In this document: positions 1 through 8,071 of the stretch, in pieces
Position numbering within the stretch: the stretch's first letter is position 1
Layout: every line of letters starts with the position of its first letter
Source of the DNA: GCA-2697345 sp049602715
GTDB taxonomy: Bacteria; Pseudomonadota; Alphaproteobacteria; Rhodobacterales; Rhodobacteraceae
Assembly (NCBI GenBank): GCA_049602715.1
Contig: JBMYRX010000028.1
Span: 1-26,304, forward strand
DNA: 26,304 nucleotides
Reading direction: 5' to 3'
Made by a program: the position numbers and the translations under genes
The notes under the pieces: generated by a model
What the model saw: only the letters and a program-made list of their open reading frames with translations
What the model was told of the DNA's origin: nothing
The model's database searches: none

Positions 1-461
1 ATGTTAATATTGAAGCAAAACGGCTATTAGAAAAACACTATCGTAAAACAGGTGTTGTACTTAATGAGTCTCGAATGAGAATGGCACGAACTCCGAGAGG
101 CGCAAATCTAATACCTAATACTATATCTTCTGCACCAGGATTTAATATAGAAAATGTTTTTGTGATGGCTGGTGTGCCAGCTATTTTCCAAGATATGATT
201 GGTTCTGTTCTTAAAGATTTGAAAACTGGAAACCCCATTTTGTCACGTAGTTTGAACGTTATGAGTGGTGAAGGTAACATAGCAAAAGCACTGAAAGAAT
301 TTTCAGAAAAAAATCAGAATCTATCAATTGGATCGTATCCATTTGAATCAAATGGGAAATATGGAACAAATATTGTTATCAGAGGTAAGGACGAAAGCAT
401 TCTGGATGAGGCATTAATTTCCCTGTGTGAGCTTTTTAAGGTAAGTTTTGATGACTCCTGA
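1..461 (+). CDS. CinA/MoaB-like molybdopterin-binding domain protein (5' end missing)
   Basis: The reading frame is open from the left edge (first full codon at base 3) and stops at 459-461, so the gene starts outside the window. About 152 residues are visible. They resemble the second half of the stand-alone CinA N-terminal (MoCF-biosynthesis fold) proteins usually named competence/damage-inducible protein A. Visible family-like stretches are LNESRMRMARTP, the P-x-T-I-S-S-A-P-G-F stretch and VFVMAGVPAIFQDM, where a G-V-P segment follows a hydrophobic strand. Family members of this kind are about 240 residues and lack the C-terminal deamidase domain of full CinA; this one stops at the same place. 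The molecular role of the short form is not settled. The next gene starts inside its last codons (11-base overlap), so the two are probably translated together. The protein is probably cytoplasmic. Confidence 0.8.
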   Translation, partial: VNIEAKRLLEKHYRKTGVVLNESRMRMARTPRGANLIPNTISSAPGFNIENVFVMAGVPAIFQDMIGSVLKDLKTGNPILSRSLNVMSGEGNIAKALKEFSEKNQNLSIGSYPFESNGKYGTNIVIRGKDESILDEALISLCELFKVSFDDS

Positions 462-1161
462 CTCTTTTTGGACTGCGTCGGAGACTTGTTGGCCACCTTT
501 AAACAAAAAAAACATTGGTCCTTGGGTAATAAGGGAAGGTAAGGGAGGTGGTAACAGGGTCTCTTCTACGACAGTCAATGATTTCTTTACAAAGGAAGAT
601 ATTTTTGTAGCGGAAAACCACATGCAGCTATTGAATCAGAAAAACATTTTTCTGATTCGAGAAAAGGATTTAGAGTTAGATAATATTCTGGAAAGATTGG
701 GTTATTTGCTTGTTGATAAAACCGTGGTATATGGGTCGAAGATAGCTAAGATGCCGTCTCCATGCGTGCCACCAATGACAGCTTTTAATATTTGGCCGCC
801 GTTAAAAATTATGAAAGACATTTGGGAAGTAGGCGGGACAACGGATAGTAGAATATCTGTAATGGAGCGGTGTAAGGTAAGGAAAACAGCTATTTTGGGT
901 AGAATAGAAAATAAAGCGGCAGGATGTGCCTTTATTTCAGAATATAAGGGTATCGCTATCCTGCAGGCATTATTTGTACTTCCAAGTTATCGGAGAAAAG
1001 GTTTAGCTCGTTTTCTTATATCAGAATCGGTTAAATGGGTATCTTATGCGGAGAGTTCTTACCTTGCTCTTATGACTGATAAATATAATAAGGAAGCCAG
1101 AGGACTGTATGATAGTTTAGGAATGAAAATTATAGATAAATATCACTACAGAATAAAATAA
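451..1161 (+). CDS. GNAT-family N-acetyltransferase
   Basis: This is a 236-residue protein with a GNAT acetyl-CoA-binding domain in its second half. Motif A lies at about residues 173-190 (ALFVLPSYRRKGLARFL), with the basic R-x-x-G-x-A pyrophosphate loop. An AxxLYxSLGM-type segment near residues 216-225 is the usual motif B. The first 110 or so residues are rich in Trp and Pro and are not a standard GNAT fold by eye; they may be a degenerate second GNAT half or a substrate domain. I chose the ATG at 451, overlapping the upstream stop by 11 bases, rather than the TTG just before it. The substrate cannot be read from the sequence. The gene sits between the CinA-like gene and an AhpD-like gene, 14 bases before the latter, so it is likely part of the same operon. 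Confidence 0.8.
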   Translation: MTPDSFWTASETCWPPLNKKNIGPWVIREGKGGGNRVSSTTVNDFFTKEDIFVAENHMQLLNQKNIFLIREKDLELDNILERLGYLLVDKTVVYGSKIAKMPSPCVPPMTAFNIWPPLKIMKDIWEVGGTTDSRISVMERCKVRKTAILGRIENKAAGCAFISEYKGIAILQALFVLPSYRRKGLARFLISESVKWVSYAESSYLALMTDKYNKEARGLYDSLGMKIIDKYHYRIK

Positions 1162-1175
1162 TAGAGGACGATGTT

Positions 1176-1748
1176 TTGCAAAAGATTAAAAAAGTTACAG
1201 CTTTGAACCTTCAGCCCACAACCCCATTATCAGAGTCAGCCGAAAAGTATTTTAATATTTGTTTAGAAAAATTAGGGCTTATACCAAATGTTTTGCACGC
1301 TTATTCTTTTGATGAAGACAAGCTAAACGCTTTTTCCGGTCTTTATAATAACATCATGCTTGGAAAGAGCGGTTTGTCAAAACTTGATAGGGAAATGATT
1401 GCAGTAGTCGTTTCGTCGGTTAATAAGTGTTTTTACTGTTTAGTGGCGCATGGGGCCTCGGTTAGAGAGTTATCAAAAAACCCTATACTGGGAGAGGCCT
1501 TAGTGATGAATTATCGTTCTGCTGATCTTGAAAGTCGTGAACGTAAAATGTTGGATTTTGCTGTTAAGATTACTGAAAACAGTCACAGAATAACAGAGTA
1601 TGATAGAGAAGAATTAAGGCAGGTTGGCTTTTCCGATAAAGATATATGGGATATATCAGCAGTTTCAAGCTTTTTTAATATGAGCAACCGAATGGCGTCC
1701 GCTGTAGATATGCGTCCCAACAGTGAGTATCACAAGGCGAATAGATGA
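1176..1748 (+). CDS. Peroxidase-related protein, AhpD/carboxymuconolactone decarboxylase family
   Basis: This 190-residue protein belongs to the AhpD-like fold, in the branch usually annotated as uncharacterised peroxidase-related enzyme. The redox signature is clear: Cys85-Phe-Tyr-Cys88 followed by His92, preceded by Glu73 in the helix DREMIAVVVS. In AhpD the equivalent Cys pair and His form the thiol active site that reduces a partner peroxidase or peroxide. The start is a TTG at 1176, with an AGAGGA ribosome-binding site 7 bases upstream; the ATG at 1171 is in another frame and hits a stop after 11 codons. The stop overlaps the ATG of the next gene (ATGA), so the OmpA-domain gene is translationally coupled. 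The physiological partner is unknown. It probably acts in the cytoplasm in oxidative stress defence, as inferred from the family. Confidence 0.85.
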   Translation: MQKIKKVTALNLQPTTPLSESAEKYFNICLEKLGLIPNVLHAYSFDEDKLNAFSGLYNNIMLGKSGLSKLDREMIAVVVSSVNKCFYCLVAHGASVRELSKNPILGEALVMNYRSADLESRERKMLDFAVKITENSHRITEYDREELRQVGFSDKDIWDISAVSSFFNMSNRMASAVDMRPNSEYHKANR

Positions 1749-2689
1749 GATTTTTTTGTTATGCAGTTTTAATATCTAATTTTTTTATTACTAATGTTAA
1801 TGCCGAATTACGGATTAACTTTTCTGGAGTGGCTAAACAAACTTTTAAAGAAGAGGTAGCTTCTACAACATATGAACTTCCTGTAGGACCTTTCTCTAAC
1901 GGGTCGGTCAAAACGTTACCTGTAAAAGGGAAAGTTCTAAAAAAAGCTTGGCATATTAAGAGCCCTAGTGAAACAGTTACATCCCTCAGAGATAGTGTGA
2001 GAGCTCAGTTAGAGAATGAGGGGTTTAAGTTACTGTATGAATGTGAAACACAAATTTGTGGAGGGTTTGATTTTAGGTTCCATACCGAAATCCTCCCTGA
2101 CCCCAAAATGCATGTTGATCTCGGAAACTACAAATTTTTTTCAGCACAAAGGCAAACAGAAAAACATACAGAGTTTTTGAGTTGTATTGTAAGTAGAGGT
2201 GGAAATTCACTTTTTTTACAATTATTTTTAGTTAACAATAAAGTTTTTCCAGATCTTGATCTAAAGTCATCAAACAAAGTTGGTGAAGCAGTGACAGGTT
2301 CATTAAAGTACTCAAAAAAAACAATTCATGAATTATTAGACGAATTTGGGTCTGCTGTCCTTTCAGATGTAGAGTTCAAGGCTGGTTCAAGTGACCTTGA
2401 TGATAAAGATTACTTATCGCTTATCGATTTAGCTAAATACTTAGACATCAATAAAAAATTTAAAGTGGTTCTGGTCGGTCATACCGATGCAGAGGGAGAC
2501 TTAGATAAAAACGTTAAGCTCTCTGAGGACAGGGCTGAGTCCGTTGCTGGAAGGTTAATTTCTCAATTTAATATAAGAAAGGACAGAGTTTCCTTTGAGG
2601 GAATAGGGTTTTTATCCCCTCGAGCAAGTAACTTGAATGCGGAAGGAAGGAATAATAACCGTAGGGTAGAGGTGATTATACTAAAATAG
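1745..2689 (+). CDS. OmpA-family protein with novel or DUF4892-like N-terminal region
   Basis: This is a 314-residue exported protein. Residues 1-20 form a Sec signal peptide with a hydrophobic core and an A-x-A-like end (VNA, then ELRINF). Residues about 21-190 form an N-terminal region with two cysteines (Cys100 and Cys105, C-E-T-Q-I-C-G-G) that could form a disulfide. It is reminiscent of DUF4892, though I am not sure of that match. Residues about 205-312 are an OmpA C-terminal peptidoglycan-binding domain, with T-D at 247-248, the L-S-x-D-R-A helix start at 259-264 and the N-R-R-V-E-V end at 305-310. These are the residues that hold meso-diaminopimelate in the family. It is likely an outer-membrane or periplasmic protein anchored to the wall. 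It starts in the stop codon of the peroxidase-related gene, so the two are coupled. No beta-barrel of standard OmpA type is evident. Confidence 0.82.
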   Translation: MRFFCYAVLISNFFITNVNAELRINFSGVAKQTFKEEVASTTYELPVGPFSNGSVKTLPVKGKVLKKAWHIKSPSETVTSLRDSVRAQLENEGFKLLYECETQICGGFDFRFHTEILPDPKMHVDLGNYKFFSAQRQTEKHTEFLSCIVSRGGNSLFLQLFLVNNKVFPDLDLKSSNKVGEAVTGSLKYSKKTIHELLDEFGSAVLSDVEFKAGSSDLDDKDYLSLIDLAKYLDINKKFKVVLVGHTDAEGDLDKNVKLSEDRAESVAGRLISQFNIRKDRVSFEGIGFLSPRASNLNAEGRNNNRRVEVIILK

Positions 2690-2722
2690 CTTTAGGTAGA
2701 TAAAATTAGAACTTATGACAGG

Positions 2723-3601
2723 ATGTATGGCTTAAGAACATCGCAATTTCAAAGATTTATCAATCCAGCAAAAGGAAGTCTTGAGCTGTGGCGTCTGATG
2801 GTGTCATTGATAATTTGCATTTTAACTTGGCTAATTTTTGCAAAAATAATAAAGGCTCTTTTTTTTCCATATCTTGAAACTTCAACACTCTCGACTGGAA
2901 ATTCACCGGCCGGAATGATATATATATTAAGTAGCTTTTTAGGGTTAATTTTTGCTCTTCTTTTGGTTGCTAAATTGCATAATAGACCGCTCAAAAGCTT
3001 TTTTGGTTCAGGCTCCAAATTTATAAATCACTTTTTCTACTCATTTTTATTATGTTTAATATTTTGTACAATCTTTGCTGTCACAGTAAATACTATTACT
3101 GGAAATATCGTGACTCAAAACTTAAGTATTTCACAGTGGTCAAGATACTTAATTATTGGACTGCCCTTATTAATTATACAAGTTACGACGGAGGAACTTT
3201 TTTTTAGGGGATATTTGGTTCAACAGTTAGCAGCACGATATAACAGTATTCTAATTTGGATGGTGTTGCCTTCAATTATTTTTGGGTTAGCGCATTATGA
3301 TCCTCAAAATTATGGTAAAGCAGCTCTACCAATTGTTGGTCTTTTGACGATTTATGGAGTTTTTGCAATTGATTTGACACGTCGAACTGGCAATCTCTCA
3401 GTAGCAATGGGGTTTCATTTATCTAATAATATTTTCACTATTTTTATATTTGGTAATACAAGTAAATTTTCGGGTTTAAGTCTTCTTACTGTACCAACAT
3501 TTCTAGAAAACCACGAGAACTTAAAAGCTATATTAATATCTGAATTTCTATTTATAATTTTAGCCTGGTATATCTTAGTGCGATTCTTTCGTGGATTGTA
3601 A
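2723..3601 (+). CDS. CPBP-family intramembrane metalloprotease
   Basis: This is a 292-residue multi-spanning membrane protein of the CPBP (CAAX protease and bacteriocin-processing, Abi) family. All three catalytic motifs are present: Glu157-Glu158-x3-Arg162 (TEELFFRG), Phe187-x3-His191 (FGLAH) and His232-x3-Asn236 (HLSNN). At least six hydrophobic stretches are visible, at about 24-45, 64-83, 102-122, 142-157, 176-192 and 203-216. In the family the Glu and His residues bind the catalytic metal within the membrane. The bacterial substrate is unknown, and proposals for relatives range from lipoprotein or peptide processing to self-immunity. The ATG at 2723 has no well-spaced Shine-Dalgarno, with only AGG immediately before it; a nearby upstream ATG (2715) leads to a quick stop. 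The gene lies 33 bases after the OmpA-domain gene and 50 bases before accD. Confidence 0.85.
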   Translation: MYGLRTSQFQRFINPAKGSLELWRLMVSLIICILTWLIFAKIIKALFFPYLETSTLSTGNSPAGMIYILSSFLGLIFALLLVAKLHNRPLKSFFGSGSKFINHFFYSFLLCLIFCTIFAVTVNTITGNIVTQNLSISQWSRYLIIGLPLLIIQVTTEELFFRGYLVQQLAARYNSILIWMVLPSIIFGLAHYDPQNYGKAALPIVGLLTIYGVFAIDLTRRTGNLSVAMGFHLSNNIFTIFIFGNTSKFSGLSLLTVPTFLENHENLKAILISEFLFIILAWYILVRFFRGL

Positions 3602-3651
3602 TTTGTATAAACCGGTATTAACTAGGTGACAAAATAGGTAAGAGGAAAATT

Positions 3652-4569
3652 ATGAACTGGATATCAAATTATGTTCGGCCAAAAATAAATTCCCTGTTTT
3701 CAAGGCGCGAGGTTCCTGAAAATCTATGGTCAAAATGTATCGAGTGTGGAACAATGCTTTTTCACAGAGAACTTTCGGACAATCTCAATGTCTGTAGCAA
3801 CTGTGGTCATCATATGCCCTTTAAACCATTAGATAGATTTAAGGCGCTCTTTGATAACGGTTCGTTTAAAGAAATTGATGTACCAATGCCTATTATTGAC
3901 CCGCTAAACTTTAAAGATAAAAAAAAATACACTGACCGCTTAAAAACTGCTGCAAAGAGTGGAAACCAAAAAGATGCAATGCTGGTGGTAGAAGGTGAAA
4001 TATCGTGTACTCCAGTCGTAGCTGCATGTCAGGATTTCTCATTCCTGGGTGGTTCCATGGGTATGTATGTTGGTAATGCTATAATAGCAGCTGCTAAAAG
4101 CGCTACTAAGCTAAAAAGACCACTAATTCTGTTCTCTGCTGCGGGTGGAGCTAGAATGCAAGAAGGTATTTTGAGCCTGATGCAAATGCCTAGAACTACT
4201 GTTGCGGTGGCAATGCTGAAAGAAGCCAAACTACCGTATATCGTAGTTTTAACGCATCCAACAACAGGTGGCGTAACAGCATCATATGCAATGCTAGGTG
4301 ATATTCACATTGCCGAACCCAATGCATTAATTTGTTTTGCTGGCCCTAGAGTTATAGAACAGACGATACGAGAAAAGCTTCCTGAAGGTTTTCAACGCGC
4401 TGAATATCTTTTGGACCATGGTATGCTTGACCGCGTCATTCATAGAAAAAATATGAAAGAAGAATTAGTTAATATTATTAGAATATTGACAAAACAGCCG
4501 CGAGCAATAAAGGCTAAATTGGCTCCACCAAGTACAACAGTCTTTGAAGACAAATTACAAAATGATTAA
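3652..4569 (+). CDS. accD: Acetyl-CoA carboxylase carboxyltransferase subunit beta
   Basis: This 305-residue protein is AccD, the beta half of the carboxyltransferase. With AccA it moves the carboxyl group from biotin to acetyl-CoA to give malonyl-CoA, the first step of fatty-acid synthesis. The N-terminal four-cysteine zinc ribbon is intact (Cys29, Cys32, Cys48, Cys51). The crotonase-like core shows the GGARMQEG stretch at 165-172, PTTGGVTAS at 203-211 and FAGPRVIEQT at 229-238. The length is normal for the family. The start at 3652 has an AGAGGA ribosome-binding site. folC follows 16 bases after the stop, an accD-folC arrangement common in proteobacteria. Identification is near certain. Confidence 0.97.
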   Translation: MNWISNYVRPKINSLFSRREVPENLWSKCIECGTMLFHRELSDNLNVCSNCGHHMPFKPLDRFKALFDNGSFKEIDVPMPIIDPLNFKDKKKYTDRLKTAAKSGNQKDAMLVVEGEISCTPVVAACQDFSFLGGSMGMYVGNAIIAAAKSATKLKRPLILFSAAGGARMQEGILSLMQMPRTTVAVAMLKEAKLPYIVVLTHPTTGGVTASYAMLGDIHIAEPNALICFAGPRVIEQTIREKLPEGFQRAEYLLDHGMLDRVIHRKNMKEELVNIIRILTKQPRAIKAKLAPPSTTVFEDKLQND

Positions 4570-4585
4570 TTTTTTAGGCAATTAA

Positions 4586-5863
4586 ATGTCTGAACAAACT
4601 ACAGATTTAATTCTGCAAAGAATTATGAAACTTCATCCAAAAATAATTGATTTATCGTTGAATAGAGTTCTAAAATTACTTAAAAAACTAGGAAATCCAG
4701 AAAAAAAACTTCCACCAGTCATACATATAGCGGGGACAAATGGAAAAGGCTCTACCCAAGCGATTATAAAGTCAGGTTTAGAGGCTAACGGAAAAACAGT
4801 TCACGCATATACCTCTCCACATTTAATTCGATTTAACGATCGTATTAATCTTTTAGGGGAGCCGATATCGGAACCTCATCTTAATGAAGTCCTGGAAGAC
4901 TGTTATCGAGCAAATGACGGACTTCCAATAACATATTTCGAAATTACTACCGTTGCAGCTATTTTAGCCTTTAGTAAAGTCGAAGCAGATTTCTGTATCT
5001 TAGAAGTTGGCTTAGGAGGTAGGTACGATGCAACAAATATAATTGATCGTCCTGAGCTTTGTGTAATAACACCTATCTCGTTAGACCATCAGAAACTTTT
5101 AGGTGAAACTATTGAAGAAATAGCTTTTGAAAAAGCAGGTATTTTAAAAAATAAGTCTGTATGTTTTGTAGGAAAGCAAGAGCCACAAGCACTAGAAGTT
5201 ATTAAGAGGGTAGCAAATAAAACAAATTCAATACTAAAGCTTTATAATGAAGATTGGGTTGTAAAAGAAAATTCAAAAAATTTTTATTTTAGAGATAATA
5301 AAGGATCTTTGAATTTACCTTTACCCGCCTTAGTAGGAACTCATCAAGTTTTTAATGCTAGTATAGCAGTAGCAGCTCTAAGGCACTTAGGAATTTCCTC
5401 TAGTTCTGTACTAAAAAAATCTATGAGTAATGTAGTTTGGCCAGGCAGAATGCAGCGTATAGATTCGGGCCCCTTAATTGAGATGGCAAATAACTTAGAG
5501 GTATGGCTGGATGGCGGCCATAATGCAGCGGCTGGTCAGGCTTTAGCAGAGGTTTTAAAATCGTTACCACCAATGAAAACGATTTTAATTTGTGGTATGT
5601 TAAATACTAAAGACGTATTTGGTTATATGATCAATTTTAAAGGTATAGTTTCGGAACTTATTGCCATACCGGTTCCTGATGAAGTGGCGACTCTGAATGC
5701 TAAGGAAACTTCAAATTATGCAAGAAAAGCGGGTTTAAAGTCCTCCAAAGCACAGAATATAGAAGATGCTTTAAACAGAGTTATCAATGACAAAACGCCT
5801 TCAAGAATTGTAATTTGCGGATCTCTATATCTGGTAGGGTTTATACTCCGCAACTTTACCTAG
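4586..5863 (+). CDS. folC: Bifunctional folylpolyglutamate synthase / dihydrofolate synthase
   Basis: This 425-residue Mur-ligase-type enzyme adds glutamate to dihydropteroate and to folates, using ATP. The P-loop is G-T-N-G-K-G-S-T at residues 50-57. The folate/omega loop region TSPHLIRFNDRI lies at 76-87. The magnesium-binding stretch L-E-V-G-L-G-G-R-Y-D-A-T-N lies at 139-151, and SLDH at 165-168. The C-terminal Mur-ligase domain carries LDGGHNAAAG, where the family usually has D-G-A-H-N-P. The length is normal. The gene is downstream of accD and almost certainly co-transcribed. It ends 19 bases from the end of the convergent zapE gene, and I see no intrinsic terminator in that gap. Confidence 0.95.
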   Translation: MSEQTTDLILQRIMKLHPKIIDLSLNRVLKLLKKLGNPEKKLPPVIHIAGTNGKGSTQAIIKSGLEANGKTVHAYTSPHLIRFNDRINLLGEPISEPHLNEVLEDCYRANDGLPITYFEITTVAAILAFSKVEADFCILEVGLGGRYDATNIIDRPELCVITPISLDHQKLLGETIEEIAFEKAGILKNKSVCFVGKQEPQALEVIKRVANKTNSILKLYNEDWVVKENSKNFYFRDNKGSLNLPLPALVGTHQVFNASIAVAALRHLGISSSSVLKKSMSNVVWPGRMQRIDSGPLIEMANNLEVWLDGGHNAAAGQALAEVLKSLPPMKTILICGMLNTKDVFGYMINFKGIVSELIAIPVPDEVATLNAKETSNYARKAGLKSSKAQNIEDALNRVINDKTPSRIVICGSLYLVGFILRNFT

Positions 5864-5882
5864 CTAACTATCGGTACAGAAA

Positions 5883-6947
5883 TTATTTGTGCCAGGTACT
5901 GGATTGCATTTCAATTAGTCTTGAGGAGGTTCGACTAAATTCGAATGAACCAAATCCTTTTTGGTAGAGCTTTTCAGGGATATCTTCTGCAGAACATATA
6001 AGCTTAACTTTAGCTTCATATAAAGTATCTATCAGTATTATGAATCGTTTAGCCTCATCTGCGTTGGTTGGAGATAAGATGGGAATATTTTCTATTATAA
6101 TTAGCCTTAATTTGGCGGTAATTGCTAAGTAGTCTGCTGGACCCAACGGAATTCCGCATAGTTCATGAAAGTCGACTCTTGCCATTCCGTTAGTATAGTT
6201 TTTTATTAGAAAGGTCCTATCATTTATAGAAATATTCAATTTCTCTGTTTTATTATTAGAAATTTTGGACCAGAGACTATTGATACTATTTTTTGTGTTT
6301 TTGTTTATGGGGTGATAATAAAGTTTTTCTGAAGATAGTTTTTTTTGTCGATAGTCAGTATCTGACTTTATTTCATGAACTTTTAATGACTCTTTGATTA
6401 AGCTAATAAAGGGTAGAAACAGCTGCCGATTTAAGCCGTCTTTATATAGGTCGTCAGGGCTTCGATTAGATGTTGCAACTATTTTGACTCCAGAATTTAG
6501 TAGTCCCTCAAATAATCTCCCAACCAGCATAGCGTCGGTAATATCAGTAACCTGTAATTCATCAAAACATAGTAAATCTGTTTTCTTAGAGACCATTCTT
6601 ATTATTTTTGTAATTGGGTCATGTTTCTCTTTTTTGCGTAAATCGAAAAGTGATTTATGAATATCTTGCATAAAGGTATGAAAGTGTACCCGTTTTTTAT
6701 TTTTAATTGTGCAAGAGTTAAAGAATTTATCCATTAACATTGATTTTCCAGTTCCTACACCGCCCCAAATATAAATACCGTGTGCATTATAAAGAGGCCT
6801 GTTGAATTTCAAAAACGAAAAGGTGTCTTTATTTTTAGTTATAGTCTGTAGTAGGTTCTCAAGAAGGTTAATAACTTCAACTTGTCCTTCATCATATAAC
6901 AGATTACCAGAGGTAGTTTCGTCTACGTAAGTCTTTAATATGGTCAT
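5883..6947 (-). CDS. zapE: Cell division protein ZapE (AFG1-like ATPase)
   Basis: This 354-residue AAA+-type ATPase belongs to the ZapE/LACE1/AFG1 family. Walker A is G-G-V-G-T-G-K-S at residues 62-69. Walker B is L-L-C-F-D-E at 125-130, followed by the family-typical L-Q-V-T-D-I-T-D-A-M. The sensor-1-like V-A-T-S-N-R lies at 157-162. In E. coli ZapE acts at the Z ring under stress; mitochondrial relatives act in protein quality control. The ATG at 6947 has an AAGG ribosome-binding site about 9 bases upstream. The gene is convergent with folC and preceded by 121 bases that contain no other gene. A stretch around residues 205-240 is lysine- and asparagine-rich, a likely effect of low GC. Confidence 0.93.
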   Translation of the reverse strand: MTILKTYVDETTSGNLLYDEGQVEVINLLENLLQTITKNKDTFSFLKFNRPLYNAHGIYIWGGVGTGKSMLMDKFFNSCTIKNKKRVHFHTFMQDIHKSLFDLRKKEKHDPITKIIRMVSKKTDLLCFDELQVTDITDAMLVGRLFEGLLNSGVKIVATSNRSPDDLYKDGLNRQLFLPFISLIKESLKVHEIKSDTDYRQKKLSSEKLYYHPINKNTKNSINSLWSKISNNKTEKLNISINDRTFLIKNYTNGMARVDFHELCGIPLGPADYLAITAKLRLIIIENIPILSPTNADEAKRFIILIDTLYEAKVKLICSAEDIPEKLYQKGFGSFEFSRTSSRLIEMQSSTWHK

Positions 6948-7068
6948 AAGCTAAGCCTTAAATATTTTTACATTGATGTCTATTAACAAACAATTTAACG
7001 AGAGAAACCGTAATAAACTTGAGATAACTGTATTTCCATTTTATTATCGAATTTAACAGAAAAGTAAT

Positions 7069-8001
7069 TTAATTGATATCCAGAGATTTAATCGATTTTT
7101 CTTTCCATTTATTTAAAATATATTTGGCGGTCATTAAGTCTAAATGTGCTCCACCGCCATTTTTAGCAATTGTTATGTCAGAAGGTGAGGACCTTTTGAA
7201 TTGGTCTAAGGAATAAAAATCTGCTAAAATATCGGAATTTTTTATAACACCAGATTGAAGTGGGAGTTTAATTTCCCCTATATGCTGTACTGTTGTTTCA
7301 TATGAGTCTACAAATATTTTTCCTTTTTTTATGGCATTGTCATCAAGCTCGCGCATGTCCGGTCGATACGCCCCAATTAAATCAATATGTTGCCCAGCTT
7401 GCAACCAACCACCCTTAATTAAGGGTTCCGTTGACATCGTTGCCGTACAAACAATATCTGCAGACCTAACGGCCCCTCTTAAACTTTTTACCAGATTTAT
7501 TGAATTTTTCTCAGCAAAATGAGCAGCGTTTTTAGGAGTGCGACTCCAAACAAAAAACGATGCTTCAGGAAAAATGGATTTATAGGCATCAAGCATCGCT
7601 GAGGACATATTTCCAGACCCAACAAGTAGTATATTATTAGAATTTTTTCGAGCTAGGTGTTTTGCTGCCAATAAAGAATCTGCTGCGGTCTTCCATCTTG
7701 TTAAAAGGTGAAAGTCAATAAAAGCCTCTAGCTCTCCAGTTTGATCTGAGAATAATGATACAGACCCATTAATTATTGATTTTTTTTTATTATTTTTAGG
7801 GAATATAGTAGCGGTTTTTACTAGTTGTCCTAGACCATCAATCCAGGCTACTCGAGATAAAAGAGTATCATCTCTTCTAGTAATCAGAGTATCTTTAATT
7901 TTAGCTTTAGGAAGTTTGTGCCCTTCGGTTAGCTGGGTCAATAGCTCCAACCAATTCAAAGATGCTTCAACTTCTAAATGAGTAATAGTTTTTGTATTCA
8001 T
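7069..8001 (-). CDS. Ornithine cyclodeaminase / mu-crystallin family protein
   Basis: This 310-residue protein belongs to the ornithine cyclodeaminase/mu-crystallin family. Visible family residues are the Lys62 region (QLVKTATIFP), L-L-T-R-W-K-T-A-A-D-S at 99-109 and the dinucleotide loop G-S-G-N-M-S at 128-133. The L-I-G-A-Y-R-P-D-M-R-E-L-D segment supplies the catalytic Asp in relatives. Members either cyclise ornithine to proline or reduce delta1-pyrroline-2-carboxylate and similar imines with NAD(P)H. The sequence alone does not decide between these; the lack of urea-cycle neighbours leaves imine reductase as the more cautious reading. I start it at the ATG at 8001, which has GGGA 6 bases upstream, rather than the TTG at 8013. 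It lies 70 bases downstream of dnaE2 on the same strand and could be read through from it. Confidence 0.85.
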   Translation of the reverse strand: MNTKTITHLEVEASLNWLELLTQLTEGHKLPKAKIKDTLITRRDDTLLSRVAWIDGLGQLVKTATIFPKNNKKKSIINGSVSLFSDQTGELEAFIDFHLLTRWKTAADSLLAAKHLARKNSNNILLVGSGNMSSAMLDAYKSIFPEASFFVWSRTPKNAAHFAEKNSINLVKSLRGAVRSADIVCTATMSTEPLIKGGWLQAGQHIDLIGAYRPDMRELDDNAIKKGKIFVDSYETTVQHIGEIKLPLQSGVIKNSDILADFYSLDQFKRSSPSDITIAKNGGGAHLDLMTAKYILNKWKEKSIKSLDIN

Positions 8002-8071
8002 AATGTTTCCCAAGGTATATTTATTTTAGTTACTTTGCATTATTTTGAATATTGATCTAATTAAACTAACT

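Noticed and set aside
6983..6999. TTAA-N8-TTAAC resembling a CtrA site upstream of zapE
   Set aside because: CtrA sites have a 7-base spacer (TTAA-N7-TTAA); here it is 8, and such sequences are common in AT-rich DNA.
8002..8071. Frameshifted remainder of DnaE2 after its stop
   Set aside because: The 70 bases before the next gene carry closely spaced stops and nothing that reads like an OB-fold in the three forward frames of the minus strand.
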